From positions 62,001 through 126,000 of the forward strand of contig NZ_JAHPYF010000004.1 of assembly GCF_019041915.1 (NCBI RefSeq): a stretch of DNA of 64,000 nt, read 5' to 3'. Within the stretch, counting starts at the first letter, position 1, and the number at the start of each line of letters is the position of its first letter. The translations under genes were made by a program, and so were the position numbers. Shown piece by piece: positions 25,603-34,074 of the stretch. The notes under the pieces were generated by a model that worked only from the letters and a program-made list of their open reading frames with translations, did no database searches and was not told where the DNA came from. The DNA comes from Collinsella sp. MSK.8.10. GTDB taxonomy: Bacteria; Actinomycetota; Coriobacteriia; Coriobacteriales; Coriobacteriaceae.

Positions 25603-27028
25603 TGCTTCCGATCCGCGCCAGTCGAATCGTACACAGCAGCCGGCGTCGCGCCCTGCCCAGCCTGGCCAGCGTCCGGCACAGCCGACGCAGCGCGCAGCTC
25701 AGCCTGCCGCGCGCCCGGCGCAGTCCTTCTCTCGTTCGGCCCAACCTGTTCAACGGACGGGTCAGCAGCCTTCTGCTCGTTCGGTTCAGCATTCGGCTTC
25801 TCACGCGTCTCAGCAGCCCACTGCTCGTACGGCCCAGCCTGCAGGCGGCACCCGCTTTAAGCAGCAGGCACCTACCCAGCGAACGCAGGCCCCCCAATCG
25901 CATTCGCATCACGCTCGTGGTTCGCATGGCGTTGCTCCGGCGACCCGCTCGAGCTACAACACGCATGCTCGTCGCGGTGCTCAAAAGAAAAGCTCCCCGG
26001 TGCCTATGATTATCGGTGGCGTTGTTGCCGTGCTTGCGCTTGTCGCGATCGTTTTCTTTGTCGTGCCAGCCGTCAAGGGCTTCTTTGGCGGTGAGGGTGC
26101 GAAAGTCGTTGCAGGCCAGCAGGTTACTATCACGATTCCCGATGGTGCCTCGGGTGACAGCATCGCTTCGATTCTCTCCGAGAACCATATCGTAGAAAAT
26201 CCCAAGGATTACTATGCGGCGGTCAAAAAGCTCAACGCGGATATGTCGCTCAAGCCCGGCACCTACTCGTTCACCACGCTCATGGACGCGACCAAGGTCG
26301 TTCAGCAGCTCATGGAAGGCCCCAACGCGGGCTCCAATGCGCTGACTATCCCTGAGGGCCTGACGGTCGATCAAGTCGCCGACCGTGTGGCCCAGGCCTA
26401 CGACAGCATCTCTAAGGAAGACTTCCTCAACCAGGCCAAGGCCTCCAACTACGTGGACGACTATAGCTTCCTTAAGGGCGCCGCTAACGACTCGCTCGAG
26501 GGTTTCTTGTTCCCCAAGACCTATTCGTTGGGTGATTCGCCGACGGCCGATGGCGTGATTCGCGCTATGCTCGATCAGTTTAAGACCGAGTACAAGTCGC
26601 TTGACTTTGCGAGCTGCGAAGCCAAGATCAAGGAACGCTATGGCGTGGAGATGTCCGACTACGACATCGTCAACTTGGCCTCTATCGTTGAGCGCGAGGG
26701 CCTCAACGCCGACCAGCGCGCGCACGTGGCCTCGGTCTTCTACAACCGCCTTGCCGGCAAGCTCGATGGCCTGCGCTATCTCAACAGCGATGCGACCATG
26801 ATGTATGTCACCGGTGGCGAGGTTACCGCCGACGACCTGCAGAGCGATAGTCCGTATAACACCTATAAGCATGAGGGCCTGCCGCCCACGCCCATCTGCT
26901 CTCCGTCGCTCGAGGCGCTCAAGGCCACCCTTGAGCCGACCGACTCTGATGACCTGTATTTCTACATTACGCAGGACGAGGAGTACTTCTCGCAAACCTA
27001 CGAAGAGCATCAACAGTCTTGGAATTAG
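25595..27028 (+). CDS. mltG: Endolytic murein transglycosylase MltG with long disordered N-terminus
   Basis: 477 residues. Cleaves nascent glycan strands at the membrane. Residues 1 to about 128 are a Gln/Pro/Arg/Ala/Ser-rich low-complexity cytoplasmic region; one membrane helix follows (IIGGVVAVLALVAIVFFVVP); then a LysM-like segment and the YceG domain with catalytic Glu in ASIVEREGLNADQRAHVA and the motifs LNSDATMMY and GLPPTPICSP. ATG 25595 follows GAGGAGG by 6 nt. The core domain is standard, while the N-terminal extension is unusually long. Confidence 0.93.
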   Translation: MPSASDPRQSNRTQQPASRPAQPGQRPAQPTQRAAQPAARPAQSFSRSAQPVQRTGQQPSARSVQHSASHASQQPTARTAQPAGGTRFKQQAPTQRTQAPQSHSHHARGSHGVAPATRSSYNTHARRGAQKKSSPVPMIIGGVVAVLALVAIVFFVVPAVKGFFGGEGAKVVAGQQVTITIPDGASGDSIASILSENHIVENPKDYYAAVKKLNADMSLKPGTYSFTTLMDATKVVQQLMEGPNAGSNALTIPEGLTVDQVADRVAQAYDSISKEDFLNQAKASNYVDDYSFLKGAANDSLEGFLFPKTYSLGDSPTADGVIRAMLDQFKTEYKSLDFASCEAKIKERYGVEMSDYDIVNLASIVEREGLNADQRAHVASVFYNRLAGKLDGLRYLNSDATMMYVTGGEVTADDLQSDSPYNTYKHEGLPPTPICSPSLEALKATLEPTDSDDLYFYITQDEEYFSQTYEEHQQSWN

Positions 27029-27029
27029 C

Positions 27030-27527
27030 ATGAGGATTTTTAGCCCCAAACGTTACGTTGCCTCGGTCGATCGCATCGACCTTAATACCCTGTGGGCCGA
27101 CGGCAAACGCGCCATTCTGCTCGATCGCGATAACACCTTGGTGCCGCGCGACACCGAGCAGGTTCCCGCCGCGGTTTCCGCTTGGCTCGACGCCGCCCGC
27201 GCCAAAGGTTTTAAGCTGTGCATGGTGTCCAACAACTGGCATCGCGACCAGGTCATGAGCTCTGCACGCGAGCTGGGACTCGAGGCCATTAGCCACGCCA
27301 TGAAGCCGGCGCCGTTTGCCCTCAAGGCGGGTCTTAAGCGCCTCGGCGCCACGGCCGACGAGGCGGTGCTGATCGGTGATCAGCTCTACACTGACGTGTG
27401 GAGCGGCAACTTCGCCGGCGTCGATACCATCCTGGTAAAGCCGCAGGCGACGCAGGACCTGTGGTATACGCAGATCTTCCGTATCTTTGAGCGCCGGGCC
27501 CTGCGCGACCTTCCCTGCGAGGAATAG
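27030..27527 (+). CDS. YqeG family HAD-IIIA phosphatase
   Basis: 165 residues. HAD motif I LLDRDNTLVPRD, motif II MVSNNW, motif III MKPAPFALKAG and motif IV VLIGDQLYTDVW are all present in order, matching YqeG/Gep4-like phosphatases. In some organisms relatives act on phosphatidylglycerophosphate; the substrate here is unproven. It starts 1 nt after the mltG stop and sits ahead of aroK, so it is in the same operon. Confidence 0.87.
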   Translation: MRIFSPKRYVASVDRIDLNTLWADGKRAILLDRDNTLVPRDTEQVPAAVSAWLDAARAKGFKLCMVSNNWHRDQVMSSARELGLEAISHAMKPAPFALKAGLKRLGATADEAVLIGDQLYTDVWSGNFAGVDTILVKPQATQDLWYTQIFRIFERRALRDLPCEE

Positions 27528-27535
27528 GTCTCGTC

Positions 27536-28069
27536 ATGTCCCAGCACACCAAACACGGCTGCGACCATATCTTCTTTATCGGCTTTTTGGGCGCGGGCAA
27601 ATCGACGCTCGCGCGCAACGTCGGCACTATGTTCAAGCGGCGTTTTATCGATACCGACCGACTGGTCGTGCGCCGTTGCGGTAAGTCGGTAACCGAGATT
27701 TTTGAGACCGAGGGCGAGGATCGTTTTCGTGAGCTCGAGACCTCGGCGCTCCGTTCGCTCCAAAGCGAGCGCAGCCTGTTGGTTTCGTGCGGGGGCGGCA
27801 TTGTCGAGACGCCGGTGAATATTGAGCTGATGCACGAAATGGGTACGTGCGTGTACCTCGAGGTCGACTTTGAGGATTCGATTCGCCAGATTCGTCGGTC
27901 CGACACGCGCCCCGATTTCCGTTCGCCCGAGCATGCCGCGCGCCTGTTTGAGCATCGCCGTCCGCTGTATCGCCAAGCCGCCGACCTTACCCTTGATATT
28001 CGCAACAAGTCCTTCGAGGACGTTTCCTACCTTTGTGCCGAGATGCTTTTGGAGCGTGGGCTGCTATGA
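27536..28069 (+). CDS. aroK: Shikimate kinase
   Basis: 177 residues. Phosphorylates shikimate at O3. P-loop GFLGAGKST (about 16-24), FIDTDRLV with the substrate Asp, FRELE with the shikimate-binding Arg, the CGGGIV motif (about 84), and a lid region with Arg (DTRPDF; HRRPLY). All family-critical residues are there, so activity is expected. The stop overlaps the start of the AroB-like gene (ATGA), implying coupled translation. Confidence 0.93.
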   Translation: MSQHTKHGCDHIFFIGFLGAGKSTLARNVGTMFKRRFIDTDRLVVRRCGKSVTEIFETEGEDRFRELETSALRSLQSERSLLVSCGGGIVETPVNIELMHEMGTCVYLEVDFEDSIRQIRRSDTRPDFRSPEHAARLFEHRRPLYRQAADLTLDIRNKSFEDVSYLCAEMLLERGLL

Positions 28070-29175
28070 TTCGCCGTCAACTGATCAATTTCCAAAACCG
28101 CAGTGTCGATGTCCGCGTCGGATTGGGCGCGTTCGATGAGCTGTCGCGCATGTTTTCCTCGGCTGTGGGCAAGCCTAAGCGCGCGATGGTGGTTTGGAAC
28201 GACGCCACATCTGAGCGCTTTGGCGAGGTTGTTGAGCATGCGCTCGTCGACGCCGGCTTTGCTGTGTCGCTGCTCGTCCTCGATGTTTCGCCTGCCGGTG
28301 CTACGCTGGCCGATGCCGATACCGTCTTTGGCGCCCTTTCGGCTAACGGCATTACCTGCGACGATCTCGTTGTCGCTGTCGGCGACACAGCGACCTGCTC
28401 GGTTGTTAGCTGGTGCGCCAACCAGTGGTGCGGCCGAACCGAGTGCGCGCTGCTTCCGACGACCTTCGATGCCATGCTCACGGTCGCGACGGCCATGAAG
28501 CCGCTCGTCGCCTCGTCGGCCAATGCGCTTCCCGCCATCTCGTTCCGTCCCGAACCGGGCTTGGTCGTGTGTGACCTCGACCTTGTTCGCGAGGCGGACC
28601 CCGAGGACCTCAAGCTCGGCTATGTGGTACTTGTTGGCACCATGCTTTCGAGCAGCAAGTCCCGCTGGAATCAGTTTACCGAGACCGTCCCCGAGATTCT
28701 CGCGGGCGAGGAGGTCGCGCTCGTCAATGCCGTTCAATGGTCTCAGACTGCCCGTAAGGACGTACTGATGGCCACGAACCCGAGCGCCCGCCATGCGCTC
28801 GATTTTGGCAAGACGGGGGAGCGCACCCTGCGCGTCTGCTTGGGCGATGCCGCTTCGCAGGTCCCTGCCTACCAGCTGTTGTCCGAGGGCATGCGCTTTG
28901 AGGCGCGCCTTGCCCACGACGCCTGCGACTTCGATATCGATTACGTTTTTGAGGTCGATGACTGCCTGGAGGACTTTGGTATCGAGGAGCTTGCCTTCGA
29001 TCTGGAGCCTGCCGCATATATCGAGGAGTTCCGCAGACAGCAGTTTGTCCGCTCGAACCGCAGCATGTTGCCGCTGCCCGCGGCGCTCGGCGCCATTCGC
29101 CTAACGAGCGTCGAGGACGAGGTTCTTGAGCGCCATGCTCATGCCTACTTGGCTTCTCGCAAAGAACTTCTCTAA
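28066..29175 (+). CDS. AroB-like protein, divergent, metal-site motifs missing
   Basis: 369 residues. It aligns by eye with 3-dehydroquinate synthase along most of its length (for example the segments around LADADTVFGALSANG, ALLPTTFDAMLT, VVCDLDLV). The hallmark motifs are altered: GGGxxGD is VGDTATCS, the NxGHTxGHA metal motif is LDFGKTGERTLR, the HGE motif is absent, and the ligand-bearing E in the GxxExxKxG helix is missing (KLGYVVLVGT). All three metal-ligand positions therefore look lost. It may be non-catalytic or have a new role; its fixed place after aroK argues for retained function. Confidence 0.72.
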   Translation: MIRRQLINFQNRSVDVRVGLGAFDELSRMFSSAVGKPKRAMVVWNDATSERFGEVVEHALVDAGFAVSLLVLDVSPAGATLADADTVFGALSANGITCDDLVVAVGDTATCSVVSWCANQWCGRTECALLPTTFDAMLTVATAMKPLVASSANALPAISFRPEPGLVVCDLDLVREADPEDLKLGYVVLVGTMLSSSKSRWNQFTETVPEILAGEEVALVNAVQWSQTARKDVLMATNPSARHALDFGKTGERTLRVCLGDAASQVPAYQLLSEGMRFEARLAHDACDFDIDYVFEVDDCLEDFGIEELAFDLEPAAYIEEFRRQQFVRSNRSMLPLPAALGAIRLTSVEDEVLERHAHAYLASRKELL

Positions 29176-29212
29176 GATTTATTGACTTCCATCGTCTTTC
29201 GTATCATTTTGA

Positions 29213-29275
29213 GGGACGGGTTTTCAATCGGTTGCGGATCGCGTGCGAATCCGCCTTTCGATCGAGGCCCGTCCC
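29213..29275 (+). promoter_or_regulatory. Strongly folded leader ahead of the M24 peptidase gene
   Basis: GGGACGGG (29213-29220) pairs with CCCGTCCC (29268-29275); inside, GCGGAT (29234-29239) pairs with ATCCGC (29249-29254). No poly-T follows. It ends 32 nt before the start codon, as a 5' UTR structure would. Function unknown. Confidence 0.5.
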
Positions 29276-29307
29276 GCTTTAATGAGGACAACAAGAAAGG
29301 AATCTGC

Positions 29308-30438
29308 ATGTCTGAGTTTGCTGCCGGTCCTGCCGGTCGTATCGAGCGTGTCCGTGCCCTGATGGCCGAGCGCGGCTACGACGCCATCGTCGTGCGCGAC
29401 GAGGCCAACCTCCGTTGGCTCACGGGCGTGAAGGGCGTCTTCGACTACACCTTCGAGTTCCCGCACGCCGCGTTTATTACGGCCGATCAGTGCCTGTTCC
29501 ACACCGACTCGCGCTATCTCAACAGCTTTGAGGAGAACACGCCCGCCGGCAGCCCCTGGGTCTACGACATGGACGAGGGCACCATCCCCGGTTGGGTCGC
29601 CGGCAAGATCGCGGCTAACAAGTGCCGTGTCTGCGCCGTCGAGGACGACATGCAGATTAACTTCTACCAGGGTATCCAGCGTGGTCTGGAGGATCGCTCC
29701 GTCGCCTGCATGTTGCCGTTGATGCACGACGACATCCGCAAGATGCGCGCCATCAAGGATGCCGAGGAGATCGAGCTCATGCGCCACGCACAGTCGATCA
29801 CCGACGCCGCCTTCCAGCACATGCTCGGCTATATTAAGCCCGGTATGACCGAGAAGCAGGTTCGCAACGAGCTCGAGAACTTTATGTTCGCCAACGGCGC
29901 CGACAGCCTTGCCTTCGGCTCCATCGTGGCGAGCGGTCCCAACACCGCCAACCCGCATGCCGTCCCGAGCGACCGTGTCATCGAGAAGGGCGATTTCGTT
30001 CTCATGGATTACGGCGCGGGCTACTGCGATTATCGTTCCGACATGACGCGCACCGTCGTGATGGGCGAGCCTACCCAGGAGCAGCTCGACCTGTACGCGC
30101 TCGTGCGCCGTACGCACGAGGAGTGCGTCGCCGCCATCCATCCGGGCGTCGAGGGCAACGACATTTTCAAGCTTTCCAAGAAGATCATCGGCGATGCCGG
30201 CTATGGCGATTACTACAACCATGGCCTGGGCCACGGCGTGGGCATCGACATCCATGAGCTGCCCAACTTCAACCGTAGCAAGAACATCATTGAGGTCGGC
30301 TCGGTTATTACCATGGAGCCCGGCGTCTACCTGCCCGGTGTGGGCGGCGTGCGCCTGGAGGACTACGGCGTGGTCACCGAGAACGGCTACGAGCCCTTCA
30401 CCAAGACCCCGCACGACCTGCACGTCATCGACTGCTAG
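29308..30438 (+). CDS. M24 family Xaa-Pro peptidase
   Basis: 376 residues. Creatinase-like N-terminal domain (1 to about 130), then the pita-bread domain with two-metal site ligands: Asp in LMDYGAGY and SDMTRT, His in HGLGHGVGID, Glu in TMEPGVYLPG and RLEDYGVV. Removes N-terminal residues preceding proline. ATG 29308 follows AAAGGA by about 6 nt; the 29182-29307 extension covers the leader hairpin and is not coding. efp follows after a terminator, an association of pepP-type genes with efp seen in many bacteria. Confidence 0.92.
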   Translation: MSEFAAGPAGRIERVRALMAERGYDAIVVRDEANLRWLTGVKGVFDYTFEFPHAAFITADQCLFHTDSRYLNSFEENTPAGSPWVYDMDEGTIPGWVAGKIAANKCRVCAVEDDMQINFYQGIQRGLEDRSVACMLPLMHDDIRKMRAIKDAEEIELMRHAQSITDAAFQHMLGYIKPGMTEKQVRNELENFMFANGADSLAFGSIVASGPNTANPHAVPSDRVIEKGDFVLMDYGAGYCDYRSDMTRTVVMGEPTQEQLDLYALVRRTHEECVAAIHPGVEGNDIFKLSKKIIGDAGYGDYYNHGLGHGVGIDIHELPNFNRSKNIIEVGSVITMEPGVYLPGVGGVRLEDYGVVTENGYEPFTKTPHDLHVIDC

Positions 30439-30460
30439 CCCATTTCGATAGATTTTTGGG

Positions 30461-30503
30461 GCGGGGCGTCCGGAGCAATTCGGACGCCCCGCGTTCTCTT
30501 TTT
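30461..30503 (+). terminator. Terminator after the M24 peptidase gene
   Basis: A perfect 12-bp GC-rich stem (30461-30472 with 30481-30492), 8-nt loop, then GTTCTCTTTTT. Confidence 0.92.
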
Positions 30504-30534
30504 ATGCGCTCGCTGCAGGCGCCGTCTGCAAGTG

Positions 30535-30540
30535 TATAAT
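30535..30540 (+). promoter_or_regulatory. Consensus -10 box of efp
   Basis: TATAAT 58 nt upstream of the efp start and just after the previous terminator. No good -35 hexamer is visible. Confidence 0.5.
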
Positions 30541-30597
30541 TTCGGTCGTATGTAATTTGGACGCTTGTGCGTTCTGCCCATAACAAGAAAGGTCGCT

Positions 30598-31161
30598 ATG
30601 CCTACCATTTCTACCGCCGACTTCAAGAACGGCCTCGGTCTCCGCATTAAGGACAAGGTCTACACCATCGTCGAGTTCCAGCATGTCAAGCCGGGCAAGG
30701 GCGGCGCGTTTGTGCGCTACAAGACCCGCGACATCAAGAGCGGCCGCGTCGTCGAGAACACCTGCAACGCCGGCACCAAGTTCGAGAGCGTCATGCTCAC
30801 CACCCGTGAGTTCCAGTACCTCTACAACGATGGCACCGACTACATCTTCATGGACAACGAGTCCTATGAGCAGGTTCCCGTTCCCGAGGACATGGTGGGC
30901 GAGAACTCCAAGTGGCTGCGCGAGAACGACATCTGCCAGCTGCTCTTCGCCGACGATGAGCTCATGGGCGTGACTCCGCCGATGTTCATCGAGACCACCA
31001 TCGTCCAGACCGACCCGGGCTTTAAGGGCGACACCGTCCAGGGTTCCACCAAGCCGGCCACGATCGACACCGGCGCTGTCATCCAGGTCCCCATGTACCT
31101 CAACGAGGGCGAGGTCATCAAGGTTGACACCCGCGACGGCAAGTTCGTCTCCCGCGTCTAG
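30598..31161 (+). CDS. efp: Translation elongation factor P
   Basis: 187 residues, full length, three beta-barrel domains. Rescues ribosomes stalled at polyproline. The loop PGKGGAF places a lysine at residue 34, the position that carries the activating modification in other bacteria. C-terminal signature region TKPATIDTGAVIQVP is present. ATG 30598 follows AAAGGT. It heads the run efp-asp23-nusB-xseB-tlyA-nadK-recN on the same strand with short gaps. Confidence 0.95.
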   Translation: MPTISTADFKNGLGLRIKDKVYTIVEFQHVKPGKGGAFVRYKTRDIKSGRVVENTCNAGTKFESVMLTTREFQYLYNDGTDYIFMDNESYEQVPVPEDMVGENSKWLRENDICQLLFADDELMGVTPPMFIETTIVQTDPGFKGDTVQGSTKPATIDTGAVIQVPMYLNEGEVIKVDTRDGKFVSRV

Positions 31162-31185
31162 CAACCAACTCTTCTAGGAGGACTC

Positions 31186-31548
31186 ATGCCCCAGGAAATC
31201 AAGATTGACGGCATCGGCATTTCGCCCGATGTTCTGACCGCCATCGTCTCGCGCGCCGTGTCGGATGTCGAGGGCATCGCCTCCGTTGGCGTCAAGGACC
31301 TTGCCACCAACCTTGTCTCCATGATGCTTTCGTCCAAGGCCCCGGCTTCCGAGCCGGCGGTCGAGGCCGAGGTCGTTGGCGACAAGCTCGCACTCACCGT
31401 GCGTGTCGTGGTGTTCTTTGGCTATCCGTTCAAGAAACTCGCCGAGGCCGTTCGCGCCGCCGTGGTCGCCGCCATCGATGCTCAGGTGGGCGTCGAGGTC
31501 GAGCGCGTTGACGTTTGCATCGACGGTCTCGTTTTCCCCAAGGAGTAA
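31186..31548 (+). CDS. Asp23/Gls24 family protein
   Basis: 120 residues. The pattern IGISPDVLTAIVSRAVSDVE and the closing VGVEVERVDVCIDGLVF mark the Asp23/Gls24 (DUF322) fold, associated with envelope and alkaline stress in Gram-positives. No transmembrane helix. GGAGG lies just before the ATG. Located between efp and nusB, the usual place of this family next to nusB in Gram-positive genomes. Confidence 0.88.
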   Translation: MPQEIKIDGIGISPDVLTAIVSRAVSDVEGIASVGVKDLATNLVSMMLSSKAPASEPAVEAEVVGDKLALTVRVVVFFGYPFKKLAEAVRAAVVAAIDAQVGVEVERVDVCIDGLVFPKE

Positions 31549-31551
31549 CCT

Positions 31552-32136
31552 TTGAGCCTTAAGGTTTATCGCGGGCGTACGCTTGCCCGCAGTCAGGCGC
31601 TGCAGCTGCTGTTCCAGGCCGAGGCCACGGACAGCCCGCTCGAGCGCGTCCTCGAGGGTGATTTCCTGATCTCGAAGAGTCCCCTCGATCCCTATGCGCT
31701 GGAGCTGTGCCGCGGTGCCTATGAGCATATCGATCGCATCGACTGCGCTCTGCGCTCCGTTGCCAAGAACTGGGATCTTATGCGCATGCCCGGCGCCGAC
31801 CGCAATCTGCTGCGTATCGCCGTTTACGAGATGCGTTTCCTCACCGACGAGGAGGTCTCGGACGCCATCGTAATCAACGAGGCCGTCGAGCTTGCCAAGG
31901 CCTATGGCACCGACCAGTCCGCGTCGTTCGTCAACGGCGTGCTGGGCAAGATCGCTCGCAGCGAGGAGCTGCCGGGCGAGGACCTGTACCAAGAGCTGCT
32001 GGCCGAAGATCGCGCTCGCGAGGAGGCCCAGGCTGCCGAGGCTGCCGCCAAGGTTGCGGTTGCCCAGGCTGAGGCCGGCGTGCTGGCCGAGGATGCGGAC
32101 GCCGCCGAGGCTGTTGTCGACTCCGTCGAGGAGTAG
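31552..32136 (+). CDS. nusB: Transcription antitermination factor NusB
   Basis: 194 residues. All-helical NusB domain occupies about residues 5-145: RTLARSQALQLLFQAE at the RNA-binding N-terminus, the NWDLMRMPGADRNLLRIAVYE segment shortened here to its core, and ASFVNGVLGKIA at the end. The final 50 residues are an Ala/Glu-rich tail not found in typical NusB (about 140). TTG 31552 is used, 3 nt after the asp23 stop, with GGAG from that gene's end as ribosome site. Confidence 0.92.
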   Translation: MSLKVYRGRTLARSQALQLLFQAEATDSPLERVLEGDFLISKSPLDPYALELCRGAYEHIDRIDCALRSVAKNWDLMRMPGADRNLLRIAVYEMRFLTDEEVSDAIVINEAVELAKAYGTDQSASFVNGVLGKIARSEELPGEDLYQELLAEDRAREEAQAAEAAAKVAVAQAEAGVLAEDADAAEAVVDSVEE

Positions 32137-32138
32137 CT

Positions 32139-32378
32139 ATGCCAGAGGGTTCCGTCCGCAACTTCGACGAGATCTCGGACCGCTTGGACCAGATCATCGC
32201 TACCGTTCGTTCCAAGGATACCTCCTTGGAACGTTCGCTCGATTTGTTTGACGAAGCGATAGAGCTGGGCTCCCGCGCGGTCGATATGGTCGACAAGTTT
32301 GAGCTTACGCCGCGTGAGGCCGACAAGCTCGAGCAGGAATATGATGAGGATGCGGCAAACGAATCCCAGGATAGCTAG
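32139..32378 (+). CDS. xseB: Exodeoxyribonuclease VII small subunit
   Basis: 79 residues, typical for XseB. The helical motif FDEISDRLDQIIATVRSKDT followed by LERSLDLFDEAIEL is the family signature. Forms exonuclease VII with XseA. No xseA is found beside it or elsewhere in this window, although the two are often adjacent. It starts 2 nt after nusB. Confidence 0.9.
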   Translation: MPEGSVRNFDEISDRLDQIIATVRSKDTSLERSLDLFDEAIELGSRAVDMVDKFELTPREADKLEQEYDEDAANESQDS

Positions 32379-32413
32379 GCCGCATCTCCGGATACGAATG
32401 GTTGATGGCATTC

Positions 32414-33217
32414 ATGAAACGCGTGCGTCTTGATGACGAACTGATTTCACAGGGCATCTGCGCCGATCGCGCGGATGCCCTTCGCACTCTTATGGCCGGC
32501 TTGGTCTCGAGTGGCGGTGAGCGCTTGACTTCGCCGGGTCTTAAGGTGATGCCTGGGCTGCCGCTGCACGTGAAGGGGCGCATTCCCTATGTTGGCCGCG
32601 GCGGTCTTAAGCTCGAAGGCGCGCTTGATGCGTTTGGTATCAATCCGACGGGCCTTGCCTGTTTGGATGTGGGCTGCTCTACCGGGGGTTTTACCGATTG
32701 CCTGCTCAAGCGCGGAGCTGCGACCGTTGTCTCTGTGGACGTGGGTCGCGCCCAGTTCGATTGGTCGTTGCGTCAGGACGATCGCGTGACGCTGCATGAG
32801 CGCACAAACGTGACGCAGCTGCCTGAGCTTGGCTATGCCGGCGCCATCGACCTGGCTGTGTGTGATGTCTCGTTTACCAGCATCGCGAACATTATCGATG
32901 CGGTACTGGCGTGCCTGGTGCCTACGGGTGCATTCTGCACGCTCGTAAAGCCGCAGTTTGAAGCTCCGGCGGCGCTGGTGGGCGAGGGCGGCATTGTGAC
33001 CGATCCCACCGTGCGCCGCGATACACTCGTTGCGGCAGTTGAACTCTTTGCTGCCAAGGGGCTGTTCCCGGTCGATGTGTGCGTGTCACCCATTCATGGT
33101 GCCAAGGGCAACGTTGAGTTTTTCCTGTACGGCATGAGGTGTGCCCCCGGCGGACGTACCGACGATGAGCTGCAATCCCAGGTATCGGTTTTGAGCGAGA
33201 AAGCTGCAACGCTATGA
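32414..33217 (+). CDS. tlyA: TlyA family rRNA 2'-O-methyltransferase / hemolysin-like
   Basis: 267 residues. N-terminal S4 domain (RLDDELISQG ... GGERLTSPG), then a Rossmann methyltransferase fold with SAM site CLDVGCSTGGFTDCLL and catalytic-region KPQFEA. TlyA enzymes methylate 16S/23S rRNA cytidines; the hemolysin name is historical. ATG 32414 gives the usual family N-terminus (MKRVRLDDEL); ATG 32405 and TTG 32402 are possible upstream starts. Overlaps nadK by 4 nt, a common tlyA-nadK-recN order. Confidence 0.92.
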   Translation: MKRVRLDDELISQGICADRADALRTLMAGLVSSGGERLTSPGLKVMPGLPLHVKGRIPYVGRGGLKLEGALDAFGINPTGLACLDVGCSTGGFTDCLLKRGAATVVSVDVGRAQFDWSLRQDDRVTLHERTNVTQLPELGYAGAIDLAVCDVSFTSIANIIDAVLACLVPTGAFCTLVKPQFEAPAALVGEGGIVTDPTVRRDTLVAAVELFAAKGLFPVDVCVSPIHGAKGNVEFFLYGMRCAPGGRTDDELQSQVSVLSEKAATL

Positions 33218-34074
33218 AGGTCTTTCTGGTTCCCAATTACTACAAGCAAGAGGCGGTCGAGAGCGGCCTGATACTCGAGCTTTGGCTGACGCGCCAGGGC
33301 TATGAGGTCGCATGGGCTGCCGACCAGCGATCGAAGATTCAAAGCACGCCTGATATTGACGGCTCCGATCTGGTCATTACGCTCGGCGGTGACGGTACGT
33401 TGCTGCGCGCTGCCCGCATCCTCAACCATCGCGAGATTCCTATCCTCGGTCTTTCCTATGGTCACCTGGGCTTTTTAACTGCTGCGAGTCCCGAGGAGCG
33501 CGACATTCTGCAGGTCGTAAGCGACGCCCTGTCCGGCGAGCTTCATGTGAGCCGTCGCGCCACCATCGCTGCGGATATCGTGTCCGTGCGCGAAGACGGT
33601 ACGAAGGATGTCGTGCGCACGTTCGCCCTCAACGACATGGCGCTTACCCGAGGTCCGCTGTCCGATATGGTCGAGTTCGACATCACGGTGTCGGGCCACC
33701 ATATCGACCGACTGCGTGGCGACGGTGTGGTCGTGTCCACGGCGACTGGTTCTACGGGTTACGCGCTCAGCGCCGGTGGCCCCATCGTGAGCCCCGATTA
33801 CACGGGCATGGTCTGCGTGCCCATCGCTCCACATACCATTCAGGCTCGCGCTTTCTTGACTTCGCCGAGTGATGTCGTTGAGATCTTTATGTCCGATGAT
33901 CGCCCGAGCGTGCCGGCTATCGCCATCGACGGACAGTTTATTACCTGCGATGGCACGGTCGAGAGCGTGGCTGTGCGTCGCGGGCCCGGAGATGTGCTGC
34001 TGCTCGATTATGGCCCCGAGAGCTTCTATAACTCGGTGAGCCGCGTATTCTACGGAGTCCGTCATGATCGATGA
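33214..34074 (+). CDS. nadK: NAD kinase
   Basis: 286 residues. Makes NADP from NAD. GGDGTLLRAAR holds the GGDGT motif, LGHLGFLT-like sequence follows (YGHLGFLTAAS), and GDGVVVSTATGSTGYALSAG is the conserved C-terminal NAD-binding segment. The start overlaps tlyA (ATGA) and the end overlaps recN by 11 nt, so it is translated in a coupled series. Confidence 0.95.
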   Translation: MKVFLVPNYYKQEAVESGLILELWLTRQGYEVAWAADQRSKIQSTPDIDGSDLVITLGGDGTLLRAARILNHREIPILGLSYGHLGFLTAASPEERDILQVVSDALSGELHVSRRATIAADIVSVREDGTKDVVRTFALNDMALTRGPLSDMVEFDITVSGHHIDRLRGDGVVVSTATGSTGYALSAGGPIVSPDYTGMVCVPIAPHTIQARAFLTSPSDVVEIFMSDDRPSVPAIAIDGQFITCDGTVESVAVRRGPGDVLLLDYGPESFYNSVSRVFYGVRHDR

